From the NCBI GenBank assembly GCA_001898335.1, contig MKTS01000016.1, positions 62,001-126,000 of the forward strand: a stretch of 64,000 bases of DNA, in the 5' to 3' direction. Source of the stretch: Mucilaginibacter sp. 44-25. GTDB taxonomy: Bacteria > Bacteroidota > Bacteroidia > Sphingobacteriales > Sphingobacteriaceae. The notes beneath the pieces are model-generated. The model was given only the letters and a program-made list of their open reading frames with translations, was not told the origin of the DNA and searched no databases. Below are positions 33,792 to 42,018 of the stretch, piece after piece (the first letter of the stretch is position 1; every line of letters starts with the position of its first letter). Both the position numbers and the translations under genes were made by a program.

Positions 33792-33826
33792 TAACAAAAA
33801 CAGATAAAAAAAGAACAAATTTAAAT

Positions 33827-35473
33827 ATGCACCAAATCTGCAAAACCATTACCGGCGCGGTACTTAGCGCAGCCTTATTAATAAACCTAAACGCCAGCGC
33901 GCAGGTTGCGCCAAAGGCCCCTGCCGAACTTCCTAAGAACTGGCACCTGATGGACCTTAAAACCGATGGCTATTTCGGTATCAGTTTAAACCAGGCTTAC
34001 CAGTTCCTGAAAGGAAAGAAAAGCAAACCGGTAGTAATAGCTACTATTGACAGCGGTATTGATACCGCACAGGCCGACCTTAAACCCGTGCTATGGGTAA
34101 ACACCAAAGAGATACCCGGCAATGGTATTGACGACGACAAGAACGGATACGTTGATGATGTACATGGTTGGGACTTTTTAGGCGGCCCGGGAGGCAAATG
34201 CGATTTCACTGAAACTACCGAAGAGGTACGCGAGTACAACCGCCTAAAACCGAAATACGAAAACCTTACCTCGGCCCCTGCCGGCAGCGAAAAAGAATTT
34301 GCCTACTGGGAAAAGGTTAAACTCATCCATAACCAAACGGTTACCAAATCATCTGAAGAGCTAAAACAATTGCAGCCGATACTGAACGCGCTGATGGCTA
34401 CCAGCGGCTATGTGAAACGCGCGCTTAACCTGAAAGCCGATGGCACTTTCAAAAAAACAGATTTGGCCAAAATAACCACTACCAATGATACCATTTCACA
34501 AAGCAAGAATGTTTGGCAATCGGTTTTTGAGCAGGAAGGTGGTAACGAAACCAACGCCAAGATCATTAACGATCTGAGCGAATACCTGCAAAAACTGAAT
34601 AACGATGTGAACCCCGACCTGGATGCCCGCAAACGTATTGTTGGCGACGACCCTAACGTACAGGACGGAAAACCTTATGGTAACAACCTCCTTAAATTCG
34701 CTGATGCAGAACACGGCACAGGCGTAGCGGGTTTAATAGGCGCGGTACGCAACAACAAATACGGCATTGATGGCGTAGCGGATAATGTACGCATCATGGC
34801 CATTAAAGCGGTACCTAACGGGGATGAATACGATAAAGACATTGCCAACGCTATACGTTACGCGGTAGATAACGGCGCACGCGTAATTAACATGAGCTTT
34901 GGTAAAAAACTATCACCGCACAAAGCCTGGGTTGATGCCGCATTTAAATACGCCGCTGATAAAAATGTATTATTGGTACAGGCAGCGGGTAACGATAACC
35001 AGGATGTAGATGCAAAACCGCAGTTCCCGAACGATACTTTTGAAGATGGCTCGGTAACCGACCTGGACAACGTGATCAGCGTAGGCGCCTCTGCAGCTAA
35101 GAAAGATGCGGAATTGGCCGGCTCATTTAGCAATTATGGTAAAAAGAATGTAGACCTGTTTGCGCCGGGCGTTAAAGTAACCTCTGTAAATATGGATGCC
35201 GAGTTTAACACTGCCGATGGTACCAGCTTCGCTTCGCCAATTACCGCGGGTGTTGCCGCGCTGATACTGGAATATTACCCAAAATTGAGCGCTAAACAGG
35301 TAAAGCAAGCCATCTTGGAATCAGCTGCACCTTTAACCGGTACTATGGTGTTAAAACCGGGCAGCAAAACTGAAAAGGTTGACTTCACTACCCTGTCTAA
35401 AACCGGTGGTATCGTGAACGCTTACCGCGCAGTGCTTATCGCTTCAAAAATGAAACCCGAATTAGCTAATTAA
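33827..35473 (+). CDS. Secreted subtilisin-like serine protease (S8)
   Basis: A 548-residue exported protease. ATG 33827 gives a proper signal peptide (MHQICKTITGAVLSAALLIN..., cut after NASAQ). Upstream ATG codons lie within the repeat array and are rejected. The catalytic triad is Asp in ATIDSGIDTAQAD (near 75), His in AEHGTGVAGLIGA (near 300) and Ser in GTSFASPITAGVAAL (near 470). About 200 residues separate Asp from His, much more than in subtilisin, forming an extra helical insert. GIDDDKNGYVDDVHGW is a calcium-binding-like loop. Targets unknown; probably periplasmic or external. Confidence 0.93.
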   Translation: MHQICKTITGAVLSAALLINLNASAQVAPKAPAELPKNWHLMDLKTDGYFGISLNQAYQFLKGKKSKPVVIATIDSGIDTAQADLKPVLWVNTKEIPGNGIDDDKNGYVDDVHGWDFLGGPGGKCDFTETTEEVREYNRLKPKYENLTSAPAGSEKEFAYWEKVKLIHNQTVTKSSEELKQLQPILNALMATSGYVKRALNLKADGTFKKTDLAKITTTNDTISQSKNVWQSVFEQEGGNETNAKIINDLSEYLQKLNNDVNPDLDARKRIVGDDPNVQDGKPYGNNLLKFADAEHGTGVAGLIGAVRNNKYGIDGVADNVRIMAIKAVPNGDEYDKDIANAIRYAVDNGARVINMSFGKKLSPHKAWVDAAFKYAADKNVLLVQAAGNDNQDVDAKPQFPNDTFEDGSVTDLDNVISVGASAAKKDAELAGSFSNYGKKNVDLFAPGVKVTSVNMDAEFNTADGTSFASPITAGVAALILEYYPKLSAKQVKQAILESAAPLTGTMVLKPGSKTEKVDFTTLSKTGGIVNAYRAVLIASKMKPELAN

Positions 35474-35488
35474 TAAGCCAATATTCAT

Positions 35489-35527
35489 AACAAGAACGCC
35501 CGACTGAATCAGTCGGGCGTTCTTGTT
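35489..35527. terminator. Perfect 19-bp-arm palindrome after the subtilase gene
   Basis: AACAAGAACGCCCGACTGA (35489-35507) and its exact complement (35509-35527) form a bidirectional terminator between the subtilase and the metF end. The T-run is broken (TTCTTGTT), so it is weaker than its stem suggests. Confidence 0.75.
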
Positions 35528-35535
35528 ATAGTACT

Positions 35536-35601
35536 TTGTCATGGTGAGCTTGTCGAACCACTTGTCATATGTTAAGGTCTTCGACAAGCTCAGACTGACA
35601 A
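35536..35601. repeat. Dispersed palindromic repeat (GAGCTTGTCGAA family)
   Basis: Arms TTGTCATGGTGAGCTTGTCG (from 35536) and CGACAAGCTCAGACTGACAA (to 35601) are inverted with a few mismatches. The TTCGACAAGCTCAG core recurs in very many Bacteroidota genomes. It ends 3 bases before the metF stop codon. Confidence 0.7.
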
Positions 35602-35604
35602 CTA

Positions 35605-36561
35605 CTAAAATATCGCTTCAGCGATACGTTTTGTTGGGCCGGGGTTACCCATCGTATAAAAATGCAGCACCGGTGCGCCAAATTTTACCAGCTCTTTGCA
35701 CTGGTTGATCATCCACTCAATACCGACATCTTTTACATCTTTTTCAGATTTAGCCTCGTGTATAGCATCAGACAGGTCTTCCGGGATATCAATATGGAAC
35801 GTTTTAGCCAGCGATATCAATTGCTTTGAAGATGTAATTGGCTTAAGCCCCGGAATAATGGGGACGTTAATACCTGCCGCGCGGCAACCGTTCACAAAAT
35901 CAAAGTACCGCTGGTTATCAAAAAACATTTGGGTTACAATAAATTTGGCACCCATATCTACCTTTTGTTTAAGGTATTTAAAGTCGGTTTTAAGGTTGGG
36001 GGCTTCAAAATGCTTTTCGGGATAACCGGCCACGCCAATGCAGAAGTCGGTACGCATCATGTTGTCATAATGCTCGTGCAGGTAAACGCCATTGTTCATA
36101 TTCACTACCTGCTGCAACAGATCGGTGGCATAGCAGTGGCCATTTGGCGTAGGCACAAATGACGCATCGCCTCTGCGCGCGTCGCCACGCAGTACCAGCA
36201 CGTTCTCTATCCCCAGGAAATGCAGGTCTATCAAACCATTCTCGGTTTCATCTTTAGTAAAACCACCGCACAATAAATGCGGCACCGTATCTACCTTATA
36301 CTTGTTCATGATAGCCGCGCAAATGGCTATAGTGCCCGGGCGCTTACGGTAAGCCAGCTTTTGCAATAAGCCATTCTCCTGCTCTTTATAAATAAAGTCT
36401 TCCCGTAGTGAGGTGACATCTATAAACGGCGGCTTAAACTCCATCAGCGGGTCAATAGCATCATAAATGCCTTGTATGCTGTGGCCTTTTAAAGGCGGTA
36501 TCAACTCGAATGAGAATAAGGTCTTCCCGTTAGCGTTTTGGATATGTTCAGTAATTTTCAT
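35605..36561 (-). CDS. metF: Methylenetetrahydrofolate reductase
   Basis: Reduces 5,10-methylene-THF to 5-methyl-THF, the methyl donor for MetH. It has 318 residues in one FAD-binding TIM barrel. Marks: FSFELIPPLKG (catalytic Glu near 20), DVTSLRE, VLVLRGDARRGD (near 120) and FIVTQMFFDN (near 205). It lies downstream of metH on the same strand, but a 432-bp palindrome-bounded element fills the gap and ends 2 bases before the metF start codon. The SAM riboswitch before metH probably governs both. Confidence 0.97.
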   Translation of the reverse strand: MKITEHIQNANGKTLFSFELIPPLKGHSIQGIYDAIDPLMEFKPPFIDVTSLREDFIYKEQENGLLQKLAYRKRPGTIAICAAIMNKYKVDTVPHLLCGGFTKDETENGLIDLHFLGIENVLVLRGDARRGDASFVPTPNGHCYATDLLQQVVNMNNGVYLHEHYDNMMRTDFCIGVAGYPEKHFEAPNLKTDFKYLKQKVDMGAKFIVTQMFFDNQRYFDFVNGCRAAGINVPIIPGLKPITSSKQLISLAKTFHIDIPEDLSDAIHEAKSEKDVKDVGIEWMINQCKELVKFGAPVLHFYTMGNPGPTKRIAEAIF

Positions 36562-36563
36562 TT

Positions 36564-36995
36564 TAGTATCAAGTAGTTAGTATCAAGTATCAAGATGCCT
36601 TTATTGAGTGGCTAAGCTTTTCTGCAAGCCATAGATCATCTTCTGCACTTCAACTAATATTGTTGTTATTTCTTCAAGTTGACTGTTATCAATATAGTCG
36701 AACTCCTTTGCAATTATACATTGCGTTTCAAGTTCGAAAGCTGAACCCAATGAAATATTTAAAAACTGATATAATTCTTTATTTGATTTCCGTCCACAGC
36801 CTTCCGCGATATTTGATGGTACAGATACTGCTGCTCGGTTCATTTGAGATATCAAGCCGTATCTTTCATCAGACGGAAATGTTTTGGTCAGTTGGAAAAT
36901 CGCCTTGCTTACCTCAATTCCGGCTTTCCAAACTTTCAATTCTTTAAAATTATGCATTTCCTGTCTTGATACTTGATACTAACTACTTGATACTA
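36564..36995. mobile_element. 432-bp element with perfect 32-bp terminal inverted repeats carrying a four-helix-bundle gene
   Basis: The ends 36564-36595 and 36964-36995 are exact inverted copies over 32 bases. Each is made of degenerate repeats of a TAGTATCAAG word (TAGTATCAAG, TAGT, TAGTATCAAG, TATCAAGA). The unit contains only the gene 36601-36957, with 5 bases between its stop and one end and 6 bases between its start and the other. It occupies the whole metH-metF gap: 2 bases from the metF start and 2 bases from the metH stop. No transposase and no clear target duplication were seen, so mobility would need help in trans. Confidence 0.75.
36601..36957 (-). CDS. Four-helix-bundle protein (23S rRNA intervening-sequence / IVP family)
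   Basis: A 118-residue all-helical protein with the family signature HNFKELKVWKAGIEVSKAI (helix 1), then SDERYGLISQMNRAAVSVPS and NIAEGCGRKSNKELYQFLNI, ending in a basic tail. Members form a pentamer of four-helix bundles with a nucleic-acid-binding surface and occur in rRNA intervening sequences and as free genes in many Bacteroidota. Here it is the only gene inside a unit with perfect inverted ends, between metH and metF. Its role in the spread of that unit is a hypothesis. Confidence 0.92.
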   Translation of the reverse strand: MHNFKELKVWKAGIEVSKAIFQLTKTFPSDERYGLISQMNRAAVSVPSNIAEGCGRKSNKELYQFLNISLGSAFELETQCIIAKEFDYIDNSQLEEITTILVEVQKMIYGLQKSLATQ

Positions 36996-36997
36996 CT

Positions 36998-39900
36998 CTA
37001 ATAATTCAAATTCGGCCCTAACCAGCGCTCTGCAGTATCTACGCTCATGTTTTTCCTTACCGCGTAATCCTCTATCTGGTCTTTGCTTATTTTATTTAAA
37101 CCAAAGTACCTCGATTGCGGATGCGAAAAGTAAAAACCACTTACAGATGCAGCCGGTGTCATGGCCAGGCTTTCTGTGAGATGCATGTGGGCGTTTTGTT
37201 CGGCTTTCAGGATCTCAAACAAAGTCGTCTTCTCGGTATGGTCCGGGCAGGCCGGGTAACCCGGTGCCGGGCGGATACCCTGGTACTCTTCCTTGATCAG
37301 GTCGGTATTACTTAACGCTTCGGTTTTAGCATAGCCCCAGTATTCTTTACGTACCAGTTCGTGCATCTTTTCGGCAAAGGCTTCGGCCAGGCGGTCGGCA
37401 AGGGCTTTGGCCATAATGCTGTTGTAATCGTCGTGGTCGCGTTCAAACTCGGCAACCAGCTCGTCGCAACCCAAACCTGCGGTCACTGCAAAGCCTCCCC
37501 AGTAATCGGCCACGCCACCATCTTTTGGCGCAATAAAATCCGACAGGGCATAATAAGGTTCGCCTTTCACTTTCTCATTCTGCTGGCGAAGGGTATGTAT
37601 CCTCGTCAACAAATGCTGGCGGGTATCATCTGTGTATATCTCTATATCATCACCCACGCTGTTGGCCGGCCAAAAGCCAATAACACCATCGGCACGTAAC
37701 AGTTTTTCGTCTACTATCTTCCTCATTAAAGCCTGCGCATCATTAAACAGCTTTTTAGCCTCCTCGCCTACAAACTTATCGTCAAATATCTTAGGGTAAC
37801 TGCCACGCAGCTCCCATGTATGGAAGAAAGGTGTCCAGTCGATATATGGCAGCAGTTCCTCAAGCGGGAACGATTCAAATACCTTTGTACCAAGGAAGGT
37901 CGGCGCAGGAGCAACCTTATCCAGGTCTATCCGGAATTTCTGCTCGCGGGCTTCCTCAATACTTACAAAACGCTTGTCGCTCTTTTTGTTGGCATGGGCC
38001 TCGCGGGCTTTAGCATACTCGTCTTTTATACCCTGGATGTAGCTGTCGCGGGTATCCTTGTTCATCAGGTTACTACAAACCGTTACACTGCGCGATGCAT
38101 CCAGCACGTGGATAGCGGCACCAGAATAATGCGGCGCAACCTTAACCGCCGCATGTATGCGCGATGTGGTAGCACCGCCTAACAGCAACGGAATGGTAAA
38201 GCCTTCGCGCTCCATTTCTTTAGCGAAATGCACCATCTCGTCTAATGACGGGGTGATCAAACCGCTCAGGCCGATAATATCTACATCCTGTTTTTTGGCT
38301 TCTTCTATGATCTTTTGCGCCGGCACCATCACCCCAAGGTCTATCACCTCGAAGTTGTTACAGGCTAAAACTACACCTACAATGTTTTTACCAATATCAT
38401 GCACATCGCCTTTAACGGTAGCCATCAGCACTTTACCTGCATTGGCACGGCCGCCGCTGCTATCGCCGCCGGCATCAATTATACGTTGCTTTTCGGCTTC
38501 TATAAATGGCAGCAGGTAAGCTACCGCCTTTTTCATTACACGGGCCGATTTTACTACCTGCGGCAAAAACATTTTACCGGCGCCAAACAGGTCGCCCACA
38601 ATATTCATCCCATCCATGAGCGGGCCCTCTATCACCTCCAGCGGGCGTGCATATTTCTGACGGGCTTCTTCTACGTCGGCATCCAGGTACTCCACAATAC
38701 CTTTTACCAACGAGTGCGACAAGCGCGACTCGACCGACTCTTTACGCCATTCTTCATCGCGCACAACCTCTTTGCCCTTGCTTTTAATGGTATCGGCAAA
38801 CTCCACCAGGCGCTCGGTTGCATCCGGGCGGCGGTTAAGCAGTACATCCTCAACCAGCTCGAGCAGGTCTTTTGGTATTTCCTCGTAAACTTCCAGCATA
38901 CCGGCGTTTACAATACCCATATCCAGGCCTGCTTTTATGGCATGATACAGGAAGGCAGAGTGCATAGCCTCGCGCACCACGTTGTTACCACGGAACGAGA
39001 AGGAGATATTACTTACACCACCGCTAACCTTGGCCAACGGCAGGTTTTGCTTTATCCAGCGGGTAGCCTCAATAAAGTCTACCGCGTAGTTATTATGTTC
39101 TTCCAAACCGGTTGCAACGGTAAGGATGTTAGGGTCGAAAATGATATCCTGCGGCGGGAAGCCCACTTCATCAACCAGGATGCGGTAGCTGCGCTCACAG
39201 ATCTCTTTACGGCGTTCTAATGAGTCGGCCTGGCCGGTTTCGTCAAAAGCCATTACCACGGTGGCGGCACCATAGCTTAATATTTTGCGGGCATATTCCT
39301 TAAACTTCTCTTCGCCTTCTTTAAGCGAGATAGAATTGACGATACCTTTCCCCTGTAAACATTTTAACCCGGCCTCTAACACGGTCCATTTTGATGAATC
39401 AACCATGATGGGCAGCTTGGCAATATCCGGTTCGCTGGCTACCAGGTTCAGGAACTTTACCATCACAGCCTCAGAATCTATCATGCCCTCATCCATATTG
39501 ATGTCGATCACCTGGGCGCCACCTTCTACCTGCTGCAAGGCAACAGAAAGGGCCTCCTCGTAATTTTCGGCAAGGATGAGTTTAGAGAATTTTGGCGACC
39601 CGGTAATATTAGTACGCTCACCAATATTTACAAAGTTGGTTTCGGGCGTAAGGGTAACGGCCTCTAAACCGCTCAATCGCAGGTAAGGTTGTATCTCCGG
39701 GATTTGTCGGGGCGGATATTTTGCCGCTTTATCGGCAATACATTTAATGTGCTCGGGGGTGGTGCCGCAGCAACCGCCAACGATGTTCACCAAACCGGCT
39801 TTGATAAAATCATCTACCTGGTGGGCGGTCTCGTGCGGGGTTTCGTCATAGGCGCCAAACTCATTGGGTAAACCAGCGTTAGGGTAGGCGGAAATATACA

Positions 39901-40726
39901 CACCGGCCTTTTCAGAAAGTTCTTCCAGGTGCGGGCGCATCTCTTTAGCCCCAAGCGCGCAGTTTAAACCAACCGATAATAAATTGGCGTGACTAACCGA
40001 GTTCCAGAAAGCCTCAACCGTTTGACCGGATAAAGTACGGCCCGATGCATCGGTAATGGTACCGGAGATCATGATGGGTAATCTCCCGTCAGGCCCCCCT
40101 CTAAATCTCCCCCCAGTAGGGGCAGACTTTTTAAGTTCGTTAGCGTACCTGTCAATCGCAAACAATGCCGCTTTGGCATTTAGCGTATCAAAAATGGTTT
40201 CAACCAACAGCACATCAGAGCCGCCATCAACCAGGCCGCGTACCTGCTCATAATAAGCCTCGGCCAGGTCATCAAAAGTAACGGCACGGTAACCCGGGTC
40301 GTTCACATCAGGTGATAGCGAAGCTGTGCGGTTTGTTGGGCCAACGGCACCGGCCACAAAACGCGGTTTATCCGGGTTAAGCGCGATATACTCATCAGCC
40401 GCTTCGCGGGCAAGGCGGGCACCTTCATAGCTTAGCTCATAGGCCAGCTCTTCCATATGGTAATCGGCCAGGGAAATGCGCTGGGTACTAAAGGTGTTAG
40501 TTTCGATGATATCGGCACCAGCTTCCAGGTACTCTTTGTGTATAGCTTTAATTACATCCGGGCGGGTGAGGTTCAGCAAGTCGTTGTTACCTTTAAGGTC
40601 CGACGGATGGTCGCGGAAACGCTCTCCACGAAAATCAGCTTCGGTCAATTCATACCGCTGTATCATGGTACCCATTGCCCCATCAATCACCAGGATGCGT
40701 TTCTGTAGTTCTTTTCTAATGTCCAT
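36998..40726 (-). CDS. metH: Cobalamin-dependent methionine synthase
   Basis: Transfers methyl from 5-methyl-THF to homocysteine using cobalamin. It has 1242 residues with all four modules: homocysteine domain with zinc cysteines (GLNCALG near 255 and VGGCCGTTPEH near 320), pterin domain (about 355-620), cobalamin cap and Rossmann domain with DVHDIGKNIVG (near 765, His coordinates cobalt), and SAM-dependent activation domain (about 910-1235). Residues about 199-214 (KSAPTGGRFRGGPDG) are an extra loop encoded by a dispersed repeat. Upstream are a diverged palindrome and a SAM-I riboswitch; metF follows downstream. Confidence 0.97.
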   Translation of the reverse strand: MDIRKELQKRILVIDGAMGTMIQRYELTEADFRGERFRDHPSDLKGNNDLLNLTRPDVIKAIHKEYLEAGADIIETNTFSTQRISLADYHMEELAYELSYEGARLAREAADEYIALNPDKPRFVAGAVGPTNRTASLSPDVNDPGYRAVTFDDLAEAYYEQVRGLVDGGSDVLLVETIFDTLNAKAALFAIDRYANELKKSAPTGGRFRGGPDGRLPIMISGTITDASGRTLSGQTVEAFWNSVSHANLLSVGLNCALGAKEMRPHLEELSEKAGVYISAYPNAGLPNEFGAYDETPHETAHQVDDFIKAGLVNIVGGCCGTTPEHIKCIADKAAKYPPRQIPEIQPYLRLSGLEAVTLTPETNFVNIGERTNITGSPKFSKLILAENYEEALSVALQQVEGGAQVIDINMDEGMIDSEAVMVKFLNLVASEPDIAKLPIMVDSSKWTVLEAGLKCLQGKGIVNSISLKEGEEKFKEYARKILSYGAATVVMAFDETGQADSLERRKEICERSYRILVDEVGFPPQDIIFDPNILTVATGLEEHNNYAVDFIEATRWIKQNLPLAKVSGGVSNISFSFRGNNVVREAMHSAFLYHAIKAGLDMGIVNAGMLEVYEEIPKDLLELVEDVLLNRRPDATERLVEFADTIKSKGKEVVRDEEWRKESVESRLSHSLVKGIVEYLDADVEEARQKYARPLEVIEGPLMDGMNIVGDLFGAGKMFLPQVVKSARVMKKAVAYLLPFIEAEKQRIIDAGGDSSGGRANAGKVLMATVKGDVHDIGKNIVGVVLACNNFEVIDLGVMVPAQKIIEEAKKQDVDIIGLSGLITPSLDEMVHFAKEMEREGFTIPLLLGGATTSRIHAAVKVAPHYSGAAIHVLDASRSVTVCSNLMNKDTRDSYIQGIKDEYAKAREAHANKKSDKRFVSIEEAREQKFRIDLDKVAPAPTFLGTKVFESFPLEELLPYIDWTPFFHTWELRGSYPKIFDDKFVGEEAKKLFNDAQALMRKIVDEKLLRADGVIGFWPANSVGDDIEIYTDDTRQHLLTRIHTLRQQNEKVKGEPYYALSDFIAPKDGGVADYWGGFAVTAGLGCDELVAEFERDHDDYNSIMAKALADRLAEAFAEKMHELVRKEYWGYAKTEALSNTDLIKEEYQGIRPAPGYPACPDHTEKTTLFEILKAEQNAHMHLTESLAMTPAASVSGFYFSHPQSRYFGLNKISKDQIEDYAVRKNMSVDTAERWLGPNLNY
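40086..40134. repeat. Dispersed repeat inserted in frame within metH
   Basis: The plus strand reads CCCCCCTCTAAATCTCCCCC then CAGTAGGGGCAGACTTTTT, a GC/CT-rich palindrome of the kind scattered between genes in this family. It encodes about 16 extra residues (SAPTGGRFRGGPDG core) between YANEL and LPIMISGTITDASG, which are adjacent in ordinary MetH proteins. The reading frame is kept. Confidence 0.7.
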
Positions 40727-40730
40727 TTTT

Positions 40731-40832
40731 TGGTATCAAGTAGCGAGTATCAAGTAGCAAGTATCCCATTAGATACCACATTAATACCAGAACAAGAAAA
40801 TCTTGATACCTGATACTAATTACTTGATACTA
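40731..40832. repeat. Diverged palindrome of the TAGTATCAAG family without a gene, in the metH leader
   Basis: The right end (40801-40832) matches the 32-base end of the element at 36564 with two differences, and the left end (40731-40762) with five. Only 38 bases separate them. It begins 4 bases upstream of the metH start and ends 44 bases after the riboswitch aptamer. As RNA it would fold into a long imperfect hairpin beside the metH start codon. Confidence 0.8.
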
Positions 40833-40876
40833 CAAAGACTTATTTCGAAAAGTCGGGGTGTAATGGTTGACTTTCA

Positions 40877-40984
40877 CTTATCTGTCCCGTTCAATTTATT
40901 TGAGCCGGGTAGAATGTAGCACCTTGTTAAGTAACAGGTTGCTAAGACATCGCAGGGTCTAATCCCTCCGTCTTTCTCCATAAG
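40877..40984 (-). promoter_or_regulatory. SAM-I (S-box) riboswitch aptamer upstream of metH
   Basis: Read on the minus strand, CTTAT (near 40984) and ATAAG (40877-40881) form P1. Between them come GACGGAGGGATTAGACCCTG, then TTAGCAACCTG, a hairpin, and CAAGGTGCTACATTCTACC, then a P4-like stem (CCCGGCTC...GAACGGG). These are the conserved blocks of SAM-I riboswitches in the usual order and spacing. Placement directly before metH fits control of methionine synthesis by S-adenosylmethionine. No clean U-tract terminator follows, so control may be at translation or through the palindrome at 40731-40832. Confidence 0.92.
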
Positions 40985-40989
40985 CACTG

Positions 40990-41021
40990 CAAAGATGAAT
41001 AATAATGTTGTAAAGTGCAAA
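40990..41021 (-). promoter_or_regulatory. Promoter of the SAM-riboswitch/metH/metF transcript
   Basis: On the minus strand, TTTG (plus 41018-41021), 20 bases, then CATCTTTG (plus 40990-40997), one mismatch from TAnnTTTG. Transcription would start within a few bases of the riboswitch P1, as expected. Confidence 0.55.
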
Positions 41022-41025
41022 TGCT

Positions 41026-41145
41026 GACTCACCCCATGCCCCCTCTCTGCTGCGCAAAGAGGGGGCATGCCTTTAAAATCTTTCTAAACCCTCTTTACGC
41101 AAAGCGTAGAGAGGGTGGTCAAGCTTAGCGACGACCGGGTGAGTC
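41026..41145. repeat. GACTCACCC-ended palindromic repeat
   Basis: Ends GACTCACCC (41026-41034) and GGGTGAGTC (41137-41145) enclose two hairpins (GCCCCCTCT...AGAGGGGGC and CCCTCT...AGAGAGGG). The same architecture recurs at 43526-43678. It sits just upstream of the metH -33 element. Confidence 0.75.
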
Positions 41146-41157
41146 GGACTATTAAAC

Positions 41158-41186
41158 AAAAAAGCCGCTATGCGTAACATAGCGGC
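41158..41186 (-). terminator. Intrinsic terminator after the BI-1 gene
   Basis: On the minus strand, GCCGCTATG pairs with CATAGCGGC around a five-base loop, followed by six T. Confidence 0.85.
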
Positions 41187-41207
41187 CCCGTATTAATATG
41201 ATAGTTA

Positions 41208-41939
41208 TTATCTTCTGTTACCAAAAATCCTTAACAAGGCCAGGAAAAGATTGATGAACGCAGTAAATAAGGTAAAAGCGCCAACAATAACCAATTTCTT
41301 GTAAGAATCGGTGCCATATTCAAGGCCTGCACCAATGCGTTTTAATGCTTGTACATAATAAGCGGTTAAGCCTATCATAGTCGCGGCAAATACAAAGCTC
41401 AAGATATAGCTTACACTTTCACTACCGATGAAAAAGTTAACAAGGCCTGCTATAAATGCACCGATAAAAATAAGATAAAGTATAGTACCGAATTTTGTGA
41501 GGTCCTGATGTGTAACATAACCACCTATGGCCATTACACCGAAGATAAGTGCAGATGTAAGGAAAACAGCAAATATAGACGATGCTGTGTAGATCAAACA
41601 TATCAAGCTCAAACTAACACCTATCACTACCGCGTAAAGTAGGAAAATGCCCACCATAACCGGATATGCTATTCTCTGATAACCAAAATTGATCACCATA
41701 GAAAAAGCTATCGGAGAAAAAATGGCTACATAGCCCAAAGCTGTAAAACCACCGCTAACTGGGTTAATGATATATTTTAATAGTTCAAGGTTTGCGGCAA
41801 ATTCATAAGCAGTAAATGCCGAGATGCCCATGGCTACAAACATCCATGTAAATATCTTAGCCAGGTACTTGCGTGATGCTTCCGCATCTTCTATTTGGAT
41901 AACGTTATCGTAAACGTAATCAGTTGTTTTAGTTTCCAT
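41208..41939 (-). CDS. Bax inhibitor-1/YccA family membrane protein
   Basis: A 243-residue protein with about 30 polar residues followed by seven membrane segments (from about residue 33 to 240), the BI-1 family layout. Family marks include KIFTWMFVAMGISAFTAY in the first segment and AIGGYVTHQDLTKFGTILY near 135-155. Bacterial members (YccA, YetJ) are linked to FtsH modulation and pH-dependent calcium leak; which applies here is unknown. It is monocistronic with its own terminator. Confidence 0.93.
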   Translation of the reverse strand: METKTTDYVYDNVIQIEDAEASRKYLAKIFTWMFVAMGISAFTAYEFAANLELLKYIINPVSGGFTALGYVAIFSPIAFSMVINFGYQRIAYPVMVGIFLLYAVVIGVSLSLICLIYTASSIFAVFLTSALIFGVMAIGGYVTHQDLTKFGTILYLIFIGAFIAGLVNFFIGSESVSYILSFVFAATMIGLTAYYVQALKRIGAGLEYGTDSYKKLVIVGAFTLFTAFINLFLALLRIFGNRR

Positions 41940-42018
41940 TTATAATTGATGAATTTTTGTACTAATGTATGTGAATTGTTTGATTGTTTGCAAGTGCTTT
42001 AGTTTAATTAGCTGCAGC

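Noticed and set aside
33725..33826. N-terminal extension of the subtilase starting in the repeat array
   Set aside because: It encodes charged repeat-derived residues and would bury the clear signal peptide starting at 33827.
38399..39220. 273-codon plus-strand open frame within metH
   Set aside because: It is antisense to a well-conserved part of metH. Long antisense frames are common opposite genes of this composition.
40877..40984. Plus-strand sequence resembling a degraded tRNA ending in CCA
   Set aside because: The anticodon and T stems do not pair. The complement has every conserved block of a SAM-I riboswitch and lies directly upstream of metH.
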